Positions 34,148 to 42,250 of a stretch of DNA of 64,000 nt are shown here, piece after piece. A program made the translations under genes and the position numbers. Position 1 is the first letter of the stretch. Each line of letters starts with the position of its first letter. The stretch spans positions 22,826 through 86,825 of the forward strand of contig DAOQAG010000014.1 in the NCBI GenBank assembly GCA_035353815.1, given 5' to 3'. This DNA is from JAKPUX01 sp035353815 (GTDB taxonomy: Bacteria; Zhuqueibacterota; Zhuqueibacteria; Residuimicrobiales; Residuimicrobiaceae). The notes under the pieces are model-generated. The model was not told the origin of the DNA and ran no database searches. It was given only the letters and a program-made list of their open reading frames with translations.

Positions 34148-35119
34148 ATGGCGAAACGGATCATTGGATTGGATGGTGGCGGGACCAAGACGCAAGGCGT
34201 GATGATCGACGCGCAGGGAGGGCTTTTGGCGCGGGTTGTCGGCGAATCTTCCAATATTCAGGCCATTGGCCCGGAACGGCTCGGGGAGAATTTGTCCGCC
34301 CTGGTCCACGAGTTGACCGCTGCGGCGGGCTGCACCTCCGGCGAGGTCGATCATCTCTACGCCGGGCTGGCCGGCGCCGGACGTCCGGCGGACCGCGAGG
34401 CGATCTCCGCCCAGGTCACCTCGAGGGGATTGGCTAAAAAGCACACGATCGATACCGACGCCGCTGCGGCGCTGGCGGGTGCCTTTGGCGGCGGGCCCGG
34501 GATCATCGTCATTTCCGGCACCGGCTCGATCTGCTTCGGCAAGGACGAAAAGGGCACCCTCTATCGCTGCGGCGGCTGGGGCTTCAAGCTCGGTGATGAG
34601 GGCAGCGGCTATTATATCGGCCAGCAGGCCCTGATTGCGGCGCTGAAAGACCTCGATGGCCGCGGGCCAAAAACGGTGCTCCGGCGCCATTATGAAGACA
34701 AGTATGGGCTGAGCAGCGTCGATATGATCATCTCCCGGGTCTATTCGGACCAGATCGATCGCACCGAAATCGCCAGCAATGCCCCGGCGGTTTTCGCTGC
34801 GGCCGAGGCGGGCGATGCCGCGGCCCGGCAGATCATCGAGAGCGCCGGACGCGAAATCGGCCGGCTGGTGGCGGGTGCGGCACGGCGGATGGGCCGAGCA
34901 GGCCGCGAGGTTGCGGTGGCCTTGATTGGCAGCATCTTTCACCAGCGCCAGGTTCTGATGCCCTATATGCGCGAGGAGGCGCTGCAGGCGGTCGACCATG
35001 TGGATTTTATCGATCCCCGGTTCGAGCCCGCCGTCGGGGCCTGCATTATGGGATTGCAGCAAGAGGGGGTACCGATCACCCCGGCGCTCCTGGATACCAT
35101 GGAAAAGGCCCTCCGATGA
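34148..35119 (+). CDS. BadF/BadG/BcrA/BcrD-type kinase, probable N-acetylglucosamine/muramic acid kinase
   Basis: 323 residues with an ASKHA ATPase fold: phosphate-1 loop GLDGGGTKTQGV at the N-terminus, phosphate-2 loop ISGTGSICFG (about 121-130) and the signature GWGFKLGDEGSGYYIG (about 145-160). This pattern is shared by N-acetylglucosamine kinases and by MurK, which phosphorylates MurNAc and GlcNAc at O6. MurK would feed MurQ, encoded at 13 kb, giving a transport-independent recycling route. The link to MurQ is inference; the neighbouring bioY has no evident connection. An intrinsic terminator starts inside the last codons. Confidence 0.8.
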   Translation: MAKRIIGLDGGGTKTQGVMIDAQGGLLARVVGESSNIQAIGPERLGENLSALVHELTAAAGCTSGEVDHLYAGLAGAGRPADREAISAQVTSRGLAKKHTIDTDAAAALAGAFGGGPGIIVISGTGSICFGKDEKGTLYRCGGWGFKLGDEGSGYYIGQQALIAALKDLDGRGPKTVLRRHYEDKYGLSSVDMIISRVYSDQIDRTEIASNAPAVFAAAEAGDAAARQIIESAGREIGRLVAGAARRMGRAGREVAVALIGSIFHQRQVLMPYMREEALQAVDHVDFIDPRFEPAVGACIMGLQQEGVPITPALLDTMEKALR

Positions 35120-35131
35120 GGGCCTTTTTTT
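35105..35131 (+). terminator. Intrinsic terminator overlapping the kinase stop codon
   Basis: GGCCCTC-CGAT-GAGGGCC (35107-35124) followed by seven T. The TGA stop (35117-35119) lies in the loop and right arm of the hairpin, so the terminator doubles as coding sequence. Confidence 0.9.
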
Positions 35132-35170
35132 AGGGGGGTGACGCTGCTGCCGAGGTCTCTCCGGTAGTCC

Positions 35171-36013
35171 TTATTTGAAAATGGAGACCTTTTGCGTTGT
35201 TTCCAGAGGCAGATTGAGCAGACCGAAGGGGGTATTGAGGTCGGCTGCGCCTGCAAGGGAACAGTCAATCGCGCCGCCGCTCAAGGCGGTTCTCAGCGAG
35301 GCGGCGACTCCGGAAAAATCGAGCCGGATGGGCAGGGCAATTTCGCCCGCTCCCTTTTGCGGGATCGCCGCGAGATTCTGCGAGAGGCCGGAGGCCACCG
35401 GCTGGCCAGCGAGCTGGACCGCATAGTTCAGCTTGCCGATATCGAAGGCGAAGGCGTTGGGATTTTTCATCTTGATGGCCAGGCTCAGATCCACGCCGCT
35501 CAGGTTCAGCTTGTTGACCTTGAGGCTGCCCAGTGATACCTCGGGTAGGCGCACATTCGGCATGGTGCCGGTTTTGGAGAAGGGGATGGTCATGCCGGCC
35601 AGCAGGCCGCCGGGATTCAGCGCTCCGGTGATCTGGTATTTCAACGAATCCAGAGATTTGGTGTTTTGAACCAGCGCATAGATCTCCTTGAAGTGGAGGG
35701 TGATGGGGATATGGGCATGGCCGTCACCCTGTGCCGGCACGGCAAAGCTGTTGGTAGTTTTTCCCGAAAAAAGCTCTTTCTCCTGCAAGGCAAAGGTATA
35801 GCTGAACCCCTGAAGCGAGGCGCCGAAGGCGTTGGGATTGTGCACCTTGAGGTCGAAATCGAGGGTGACCGCCTCGAATGAGAGATTCTGCAATCCGACG
35901 TGGGCCACGCTCACGCTCGGTGTTTGCACCAACTGCTGCAGACCCGCACACGCCAGCAGCAGGGCGCAGCTGATGGTGAGGCTGAGATGAAGGGCTGGGC
36001 GGAAATATTTCAT
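35171..36013 (-). CDS. LEA type 2 (WHy-domain) lipoprotein
   Basis: 280 residues from ATG 36013 (site AAGGAG). The signal MKYFRPALHLSLTISCALLLAC ends in a lipobox LLAC, so it should be a lipoprotein. Two copies of a water-stress/LEA_2 beta sandwich follow, each built around a KxxNPNAF core: LDFDLKVHNPNAFGASLQGF (about 52-71) and LSLAIKMKNPNAFAFDIGKL. Bacterial members are poorly characterised; plant relatives are linked to desiccation. It is four bases after deoC, so it belongs to the same transcript as deoC and the mutase-like gene, though no functional tie is evident. Confidence 0.82.
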   Translation of the reverse strand: MKYFRPALHLSLTISCALLLACAGLQQLVQTPSVSVAHVGLQNLSFEAVTLDFDLKVHNPNAFGASLQGFSYTFALQEKELFSGKTTNSFAVPAQGDGHAHIPITLHFKEIYALVQNTKSLDSLKYQITGALNPGGLLAGMTIPFSKTGTMPNVRLPEVSLGSLKVNKLNLSGVDLSLAIKMKNPNAFAFDIGKLNYAVQLAGQPVASGLSQNLAAIPQKGAGEIALPIRLDFSGVAASLRTALSGGAIDCSLAGAADLNTPFGLLNLPLETTQKVSIFK

Positions 36014-36017
36014 AGGG

Positions 36018-36725
36018 TCACTCCTTTGCAGCATTCATGGCGGTAACGATGGCGACGCTGGCGCTGGCGCCGATACGGCTGGCGCCGGCGGCGATCATGG
36101 CCAGGGCCGTCTCCAGATCGCGGATACCGCCGGAGGCTTTGACGCCGAGATTCCGGCCGACGCAGCGGTGCATCAGGGCGATGTCGGCTACGGTGGCGCC
36201 GGCCTTACCGAATCCGGTTGAGGTCTTGACGAAATGGGCGCCCGCGGCGCGGCTCAGCTCACAGGCACGGATTTTTTCCTCATCGTCAAGCAGACAGGTT
36301 TCGAGAATGACCTTGACCAGATGGGGCGACGCGGCGCGAACCACGCCGGCAATGTCATTGAGCACCTGGTCTTGATAGCCCGATTTGAGCCAGCCGGCAT
36401 GGAGGACCATATCGATTTCGCGCGCGCCGTCCTGAACTGCGCGCCGGGTCTCCTCCGCCTTGCTCTCCGGCAGGATCGTGCCGAGGGGGAATCCGACCAC
36501 CGTGCACACCGGGATGCCGGTGCCCTGGAGGAGTTCGCTGCAAAAGTCGACCCAGGAGGGATTGACGCAAACCGAGGCGAAGCGGTAGGTGGCCGCCTCG
36601 CGGCAGAGCTGTTCGAACTGGGGTGCCGTGGCCTCCGGCTTGAGCAGGGTATGATCAATGAGCCCGGCCAGGGCAGCGGGGGTCAGATTATTTATTTCAG
36701 GGGGAACAAAGGGTGGCGTCTGCAT
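36018..36725 (-). CDS. deoC: Deoxyribose-phosphate aldolase
   Basis: 235 residues with the class I aldolase TIM barrel. The start segment is LIDHTLLKPEAT, then ASVCVNPSWV and VVGFPLGTILPESKAEET. The Schiff-base Lys is in HFVKTSTGFGKAGAT (about 165-179), and a phosphate-binding GVKASGGIRD follows. It splits 2-deoxyribose-5-phosphate into glyceraldehyde-3-phosphate and acetaldehyde, linking deoxynucleoside salvage to glycolysis. No deoA, deoB or deoD is in the window. ATG 36725 has an AAAGG site. It is 9 bp after the mutase-like gene. Confidence 0.96.
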   Translation of the reverse strand: MQTPPFVPPEINNLTPAALAGLIDHTLLKPEATAPQFEQLCREAATYRFASVCVNPSWVDFCSELLQGTGIPVCTVVGFPLGTILPESKAEETRRAVQDGAREIDMVLHAGWLKSGYQDQVLNDIAGVVRAASPHLVKVILETCLLDDEEKIRACELSRAAGAHFVKTSTGFGKAGATVADIALMHRCVGRNLGVKASGGIRDLETALAMIAAGASRIGASASVAIVTAMNAAKE

Positions 36726-36734
36726 GGTTTCCTT

Positions 36735-37487
36735 TCAATGTACGGGGGCCAATTTGCCCGCGTGGCCGAGGAGAAGCGGCAGCAACGCCGTGGCGGGGAA
36801 AGTGCCGAGGGATCCGGCGCTGCAGGCAATCTCATCGAAAGTCTGGACCATATCATAGCGGGCTGTGCCCGACTGGATCATCACCGGCACCGGATGCCAG
36901 GAGATCGCGCCCAGGGCGCTGGGACAGGAGTGGTCCCCGCAGACGGCCAGCACCGCCGGTGCGGATTCGAGGAGCTGGGGAATGCAGAGGTCGAAATCCT
37001 CGATGGTTTTTATTTTTTCATAATAGCCGCCCAGGCTGCCCTCTCTTCCGGGTGCGGTATAATGGAGGATGACGGCATCGTGTTCCGGAAGTGCCGTACA
37101 GGCCCGGCCGATCAGTTCCGCCGGAAGATCCGGCGCCGCGAGCGCGGTGATCCCGGCCGCAGAGAATAGCTCGAGATATTCCTGGCTGGCGGAGATGGCG
37201 CACGCCCGCAGGCCGAGCTGGGCATGCCAGTCGGGGGCCTGCTCCCGGTGCCAGCCCAGCAGTCGTTTCAGCGTGGTCTGCGGAGCCGGAGTGAGTCCGG
37301 GTGCAATGGGATGGAGCTGGCCGCACTCTGCCCGGCGCGCCAGGGCGTTGAGGTGAGGCCGGTGCGCTTGTTGCAGCTCGGTGAGCATGTTGGGTCCTGA
37401 CTGCACGCCGCCGATGCCGCCGAGCAGCACCATTACAAACTTCTGATCACTGGCCTGCACATAGGGCAGGATATCTGGATAGAACAT
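36735..37487 (-). CDS. Degenerate ApgM-like (alkaline phosphatase superfamily) protein, probably non-catalytic
   Basis: 250 residues, against about 400 for archaeal-type cofactor-independent phosphoglycerate mutase (ApgM). The N-terminus follows the family outline (TELQQAHRPHLNALARRAECG), and the C-terminus does too (GDHSCPSALGAISWHPVPVM, then FDEIACSAGSLG). The inserted middle domain is missing. The first metal-binding Asp is lost (family LDGxGD, here LLGGIGG). The Ser nucleophile segment PGSG is PAPQ, and the DxxGH metal motif reads GREGS. Only the GDHS part survives. A true gpmI is encoded 184 bp away, divergently. It is co-directional with deoC. A regulatory or lost function is likely; the frame itself is intact. 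Confidence 0.7.
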   Translation of the reverse strand: MFYPDILPYVQASDQKFVMVLLGGIGGVQSGPNMLTELQQAHRPHLNALARRAECGQLHPIAPGLTPAPQTTLKRLLGWHREQAPDWHAQLGLRACAISASQEYLELFSAAGITALAAPDLPAELIGRACTALPEHDAVILHYTAPGREGSLGGYYEKIKTIEDFDLCIPQLLESAPAVLAVCGDHSCPSALGAISWHPVPVMIQSGTARYDMVQTFDEIACSAGSLGTFPATALLPLLLGHAGKLAPVH

Positions 37488-37671
37488 TCCGCGCGTTCCC
37501 GTTGCTGGTGAAATTACGTGTGCGCCTCAAGTTAAACCTTTTTTGCCAATATTTCAATGACTTTGTTGGTGCACGCCGGCCGGGGATCAAGAAGCTCTTT
37601 TAACTGAGCAAAATTTTTACTAACTTTGATTTTAAAACGTATCCCTTCCCCTGAAATGAAAGGCTGCTATC

Positions 37672-39300
37672 ATGTCGCTCGAATTAAAGAAACTGGCACG
37701 CTTCGGCGGGCGGCCCGGCCCCCTGCTGCTGATCATCATGGATGGTGTCGGACTGGGCAAACACGATGAGACCAACGCCGTCTATATGGCAAAAACCCCG
37801 GTGCTGGACGAACTTTTCGCCAGCCATTTTTTTACCTCGCTCAAGGCGCATGGCACCGCCGTCGGCTTGCCGAGCGACGACGATATGGGCAACAGCGAGG
37901 TCGGCCACAACGCCATCGGCGCCGGGCGGGTCTTTGCCCAAGGCGCCAAGCTGGTGGACGGATCGATCGCCAGCGGCAGGATATTCACCACCCCGATCTG
38001 GGAGAAGCTGATCGCGCGCGGCACCAGCGGCGCAACGCTCCATTTTATCGGTCTGCTCTCGGACGGCAATGTCCATTCGCATGTCAAGCAGCTCTTCGCC
38101 CTGCTCGAGAACTGTGCCGACAAAGGGGTCAAACGGGTGCGCCTGCACGTCCTTCTGGACGGCCGCGATGTCGGGGCCAAGACCGCGTTGACCTATATCG
38201 CCCAGACAGAGGCGCTGCTCAGCCGCCTCAACACCCGGCAGGGCTGCGATTATCGCATCGCCTCCGGCGGCGGCCGCATGGTGACCACGATGGATCGTTA
38301 CAACGCCGACTGGAGCGTCGTGCAGCGCGGCTGGAACGCCCATGTTCTCGGCCAGGCGCGCGGCTTCGCTTCGGCAACGGAAGCGGTAGAGACCATGTAT
38401 CGTGAAGATCCCCAAATGACCGATCAATATCTTGCGGCCTTCGTCATCGTCGACAGCGCCGGCAAGGCGGTTGGAACCATCGAGGATGGCGACGGGGTTG
38501 TCGATTTCAACTTTCGCGGCGACCGCGCCATTGAAATCTCCCGGGCCTTTGAGGAGATGAATTTTGCCGAGTTCGATCGCCAGCGCTACCCGGAGGTCCT
38601 CTACGCCGGGATGATGGAGTACGACGGCGATCTGCATATCCCGCATAACTATCTGGTCTCTCCCCCCGAGATCGATCGGGTGCTCTCCGAGTACCTGTGC
38701 GCCAGCGGCGTCCCCTCCTTTGCCCTTTCGGAGACGCAGAAATACGGACATGTCACCTACTTTTGGAACGGCAACCGCTCCGGCTATATCGATGCGAAGC
38801 TCGAGCAGTTCGTAGAGATCCCCTCGGACAAGATCCAGTTCGACAAGGCCCCGAAGATGAAAGCGCTCGAGATCGCCACCGAGGCGGAAAAGCTGCTGCG
38901 CAGCGGCCGTTTTCGCTTCGGTCGCGTCAATTTTGCCAATGGCGACATGGTCGGCCACACCGGCGTGATGGAGGCCGCGATCATGGCGGTGGAGACCGTC
39001 GACGGCTGTGTCGGCCAGCTGATCGAGGTGGTCAAGGCGCTCAAGGGCATTGCGGTCATCACCGCCGATCACGGCAACGCCGACGAGATGTTCACCGTCA
39101 AGAACGGCATCACATCGGTTAAAACCGCGCACACCCTCAATCCCGTCCCCTTTGTGATCGTCGATCCCCTCTTCGCCGGCGAGTACGAGCTGGCGGCGGT
39201 GGAGCATCCCGGTCTCAGCAACCTTGCCGCAACGCTGCTGAACCTGCTCGGCTATGCGGCTCCAGCGGAGTACGACCCGTCGCTGATCACGGTTAAATAA
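37672..39300 (+). CDS. gpmI: 2,3-bisphosphoglycerate-independent phosphoglycerate mutase
   Basis: 542 residues. Metal ligand Asp in IIMDGVGLG, nucleophile Ser in DDMGNSEVGHNAIGAG (about 68-83), and the phosphate-binding domain with HVLLDGRDVGAKTAL. The second metal site has TADHGNADEM and a final KTAHTLNPVPFVIVD. It interconverts 3- and 2-phosphoglycerate in glycolysis and gluconeogenesis using two Mn ions. It is transcribed away from the degenerate mutase-like gene and toward transketolase, ending at a bidirectional terminator. A TAACTTTG element (37621-37628) lies upstream, but no clear promoter could be fixed. Confidence 0.97.
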   Translation: MSLELKKLARFGGRPGPLLLIIMDGVGLGKHDETNAVYMAKTPVLDELFASHFFTSLKAHGTAVGLPSDDDMGNSEVGHNAIGAGRVFAQGAKLVDGSIASGRIFTTPIWEKLIARGTSGATLHFIGLLSDGNVHSHVKQLFALLENCADKGVKRVRLHVLLDGRDVGAKTALTYIAQTEALLSRLNTRQGCDYRIASGGGRMVTTMDRYNADWSVVQRGWNAHVLGQARGFASATEAVETMYREDPQMTDQYLAAFVIVDSAGKAVGTIEDGDGVVDFNFRGDRAIEISRAFEEMNFAEFDRQRYPEVLYAGMMEYDGDLHIPHNYLVSPPEIDRVLSEYLCASGVPSFALSETQKYGHVTYFWNGNRSGYIDAKLEQFVEIPSDKIQFDKAPKMKALEIATEAEKLLRSGRFRFGRVNFANGDMVGHTGVMEAAIMAVETVDGCVGQLIEVVKALKGIAVITADHGNADEMFTVKNGITSVKTAHTLNPVPFVIVDPLFAGEYELAAVEHPGLSNLAATLLNLLGYAAPAEYDPSLITVK

Positions 39301-39324
39301 GCTGCGGCTTTTACGCCTGGAAGC

Positions 39325-39365
39325 AAAAAAGCCTCTCCGGTACTGTACCGGAGAGGCTTTTTTTT
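39325..39365. terminator. Bidirectional intrinsic terminator between gpmI and transketolase
   Basis: A-run, then GCCTCTCCGGTAC and GTACCGGAGAGGC (39331-39357) around one base, then eight T. The A- and T-runs on both flanks make it a terminator in both directions for the convergent genes. Confidence 0.92.
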
Positions 39366-39381
39366 CTCTTGCGCCCGGGCG

Positions 39382-41301
39382 CTATGCTTTCAGCGCCGCG
39401 CGGATGGTTTTAGCGACGTTTTCGGGATCAAGTCCCTGACTTTTGTAAAGCTCATCGGGAACGCCGGAGCTGCCATAGCGGAAGATGCCGAGCTTGATCA
39501 ACTTGCAGGCCGTTGCGGATTCGGCAAGTGCATTGGCGACCGCGCTGCCGAGGCCGGTGCGGACATGGTGATCCTCATAGGTGACGATCAAACCGGTGGC
39601 GGCCGCCTGGGCGAGGGCCTCCGGGTCGGGATCGCCGGGACAGGCCATGGCCAGCACGGTGACATCGATGCCCTCGGTCTGGAGCAGTTCCCAGGCGCGG
39701 ACGGCGCGGCCGACCATGCCGCCCATGGCGATAATGGCGGCGCGGGTGCCAGTGCGGATCCGGTCGGCCTTGCCGTAGGTGAAGATATAGTTCCCGCCAT
39801 AGAAGGGCTGGCCCGCCTCATCGAGCACCATGCCCATCTTGGAGCGGCCCATGGCGAGGAGGAAATTGCCTGCGGTGGCGGAGATATAGCGCGTGGCGCG
39901 GTCGGTCTGGTTCGGATCGGACGGAACAATGACCTTGAAGCCGAAAAAGTTCTGAAATGCCCCGACATAGTCGATGCTCTGGTGGGTTTTGCCATCCTCG
40001 CCGACATCGAGGCCGACATGGGTGCAGATCACCTTGTAATTGGTGCCGTTGATGTCGTTGAGGCGGTGCTGATTAAAAGTCTCCGCAACGCCGAAAACGC
40101 CGAAATCGGCAAAGTAGGTCAATACGCCTTCGGCCGAGCACGCCCCGGCGATGGTGGCGGTATTGTGTTCCTGGATGCCGCCCTGAAAGAAAACGTCGGG
40201 AAAGTTTTTAGCGATGTTGGTGGTTTTAACCGAAGGGCCGAGGTCGCAGTCGAAGACGGCAATCGGCAGGTGGCCGTGGTTGGCGGCGACAATATCGTCC
40301 AGGGCGCTGCCCCAGCCGCTGCGGTTGTCGGTCTTTTCCGCGGCGCCGTAGGTGCGCGGCGTGCCGGGCGCGGCTGTGGCCGCAAGATGGGGGCGCCGGG
40401 GCAAGACGACCGCGGGATCGTGTTCCTTGCGGCGCTGCGCCAGCGCATCGAGATCATCCGGCAGGCCGAGCAGGGCGAGGGCCTTGCGGCACTCGTCGAG
40501 GGGCAGGGCCTGGCCGTGCCATTTGTGATCGTTTTCCATGAAAGCGACCCCCTTGCTCATCACGGTGTGGGCGAGGATCATCACCGGAGCCGGCCGGAGG
40601 TGCGCCTCGCGGATGGCCTGATAGATGGCCTGAAAATCGTGGCCGTCGATCTCAATGACCTGCCAGCCGTCGGCTTCCCAGCCGGCGCGGATGTGCTGGG
40701 GCATGACTTTATCGATGGCGCCACTGATTTGCAGGCGGTTGTAATCGACAAAGACCGTGGTATTGGTGAGACCGAATTTCACCGCAAAGCGCCGCGCTTC
40801 AGCAATCTGGCCTTTTTGCTGTTCGCCATCGCCCATAAAGCCATAGAGCTGGATCTGGTGGCCTTGCAGCCGGGCGCCGAGGCCGAGTCCCATCAGGGCA
40901 GAGAGGCCCTGGCCGAGATTGCCAGTGCCCCACTCGACGCCGGGGACCTCGCGTTCCACATGGCCTTCGAAGGGGGAGTTGGTTTGACGGAAATGGGCGA
41001 CGGCGTCCGTGCTGTTAAAGAAGCCGAGACGACCGAGGGCGGAAAAGACGCCGGGTGAGGTATGTCCATGGCTGGTGACGATCCGATCCCGATCCGGGGC
41101 GAAGGGATCCTGCGGATTGATGTGGGCCATGCCAAAGACCGTCAAGTAGAAATCGATCGAGGACATGCTGCCGCCGGGATGGCCGCTGGCTGCCAGGGTG
41201 GTCATCTTGAGAATATCGCCACGGCATTGACGCGCGAGCTCCTGCAGTTCATGCAGGGCAGCATCTGGAAGGGTGGCCTGGGCAAAGGAACGCGGTATCA
41301 T
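39382..41301 (-). CDS. tkt: Transketolase
   Basis: 639 residues, one chain with both halves. The thiamine-diphosphate domain has SGHPGGSMSSIDFYL, SHGHTSPGVFSALG and the metal-binding GDGEQQKGQ. The pyrimidine domain has GIQEHNTATIAGACSAEG with the catalytic Glu. It transfers two-carbon units between ketoses and aldoses in the non-oxidative pentose phosphate pathway. A good AGGAG site precedes ATG 41301. It converges on gpmI at a shared terminator. DXS-type or transaldolase-like alternatives do not fit the domain order. Confidence 0.94.
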   Translation of the reverse strand: MIPRSFAQATLPDAALHELQELARQCRGDILKMTTLAASGHPGGSMSSIDFYLTVFGMAHINPQDPFAPDRDRIVTSHGHTSPGVFSALGRLGFFNSTDAVAHFRQTNSPFEGHVEREVPGVEWGTGNLGQGLSALMGLGLGARLQGHQIQLYGFMGDGEQQKGQIAEARRFAVKFGLTNTTVFVDYNRLQISGAIDKVMPQHIRAGWEADGWQVIEIDGHDFQAIYQAIREAHLRPAPVMILAHTVMSKGVAFMENDHKWHGQALPLDECRKALALLGLPDDLDALAQRRKEHDPAVVLPRRPHLAATAAPGTPRTYGAAEKTDNRSGWGSALDDIVAANHGHLPIAVFDCDLGPSVKTTNIAKNFPDVFFQGGIQEHNTATIAGACSAEGVLTYFADFGVFGVAETFNQHRLNDINGTNYKVICTHVGLDVGEDGKTHQSIDYVGAFQNFFGFKVIVPSDPNQTDRATRYISATAGNFLLAMGRSKMGMVLDEAGQPFYGGNYIFTYGKADRIRTGTRAAIIAMGGMVGRAVRAWELLQTEGIDVTVLAMACPGDPDPEALAQAAATGLIVTYEDHHVRTGLGSAVANALAESATACKLIKLGIFRYGSSGVPDELYKSQGLDPENVAKTIRAALKA

Positions 41302-41334
41302 AGTGATCTCCTGAATGGTTGCAAATAAAGATGT

Positions 41335-41363
41335 AAAGTATCAAATAAATGCATTTTTTGCAA
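41335..41363 (-). promoter_or_regulatory. Putative transketolase promoter
   Basis: On the minus strand TTGCAA (41358-41363), a 17-base spacer and TACTTT (41335-41340), 34 bp ahead of the start codon in a locally AT-rich segment. The -10 box is a weak match. Confidence 0.35.
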
Positions 41364-41482
41364 GGTAAAACTCCGCTCCTGGGGCGCCGGCGGCCGGTCT
41401 TTTCAATTGCGAATCACTCCTCTTTTCGCTAATTTATCGCTGTTCGCCTGTCCAAGGGGCAGGAACGAGAGCCGGAGGTTTT

Positions 41483-42244
41483 ATGAGGGAGAGCGGTATG
41501 TCTGAGCAGGCCATGGAGGCACAAACGCTGAATCTGCCGGATGCGTATCTGATGCAGGCTGAAAAAATGGGCCTCCTCAGCATCCTCACGCCCGGATTTG
41601 CCCATGATGCCGGCACGCCGCTGATGGGCATCACCGCCATCACCCAGGTGCTCAAGGAGAAGATCGACGACCCTGGAGTGCGGCAAAGCCTGGGGCAAAT
41701 CGAGCAGGCCGTGGACCGGCTGACACAAATCCTGCGCACTATAGTCGACTCTTCCCGGCCGATCCGGCCGGATCGGCAAAAGGTCTATCTGAACAGCCTC
41801 ATCCTCGAGACGGTGCGCATGGTCCAGCATGACCGCCGCCTCAAGTATCGGGAGGTGCGCACCGAGCTGACGGCGCAGATTCCGCAGGTTCTGGCCAGCG
41901 CCGACCAACTGCTTCTCGTTCTGCTCGCGCTGTGCATCAATGCGGCGGAGGCGCTGGAGGCGGACCCGGCGGGGTATCTGCTCCTTCAATCCTGGCAGGA
42001 GGAGGGGCGGGTTCTGGTCGCGGTGAAAGATAACGGTGCGGGCATAGCCTCTGAGCTTATGCCGCACCTCTTCACTCCGGGCTTTACCACCCGGCAAGGC
42101 GTCCCGGGCCGCGGGCTGGGCCTCTATGTCTGCCGGGCGATTCTGACGGCGCACAGTGGGAAGATCGCGGTGGCCAGCGAACCCGGCAAGGGGACCACCG
42201 TCACCCTCGCGCTGCCGGCGCTGGAATCCGGGCAGGAGGAGTAG
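41483..42244 (+). CDS. NtrB-like sensor histidine kinase without input domain
   Basis: 253 residues from ATG 41483 (GGAGG site); ATG 41498 is an alternative. The protein has only the dimerisation/phosphoacceptor helices (His41 in GFAHDAGTPLMGI) and the ATPase domain, with N box LLALCINAAEAL, G1 KDNGAGI and G2 GRGLGLYVCR. There is no membrane segment, PAS or GAF domain, so the signal must reach it through a partner or through its first 30 residues. The acceptor His is followed by Asp instead of the commoner Glu. The cognate regulator is encoded 6 bp downstream. Confidence 0.9.
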   Translation: MRESGMSEQAMEAQTLNLPDAYLMQAEKMGLLSILTPGFAHDAGTPLMGITAITQVLKEKIDDPGVRQSLGQIEQAVDRLTQILRTIVDSSRPIRPDRQKVYLNSLILETVRMVQHDRRLKYREVRTELTAQIPQVLASADQLLLVLLALCINAAEALEADPAGYLLLQSWQEEGRVLVAVKDNGAGIASELMPHLFTPGFTTRQGVPGRGLGLYVCRAILTAHSGKIAVASEPGKGTTVTLALPALESGQEE

Positions 42245-42250
42245 TACGAA

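Noticed and set aside
37599..37640. Bacteroidota-type promoter (TAnnTTTG) before gpmI
   Set aside because: TAACTTTG is present at 37621, but there is no TTTG at the -33 position and other promoters in the window look sigma-70-like.
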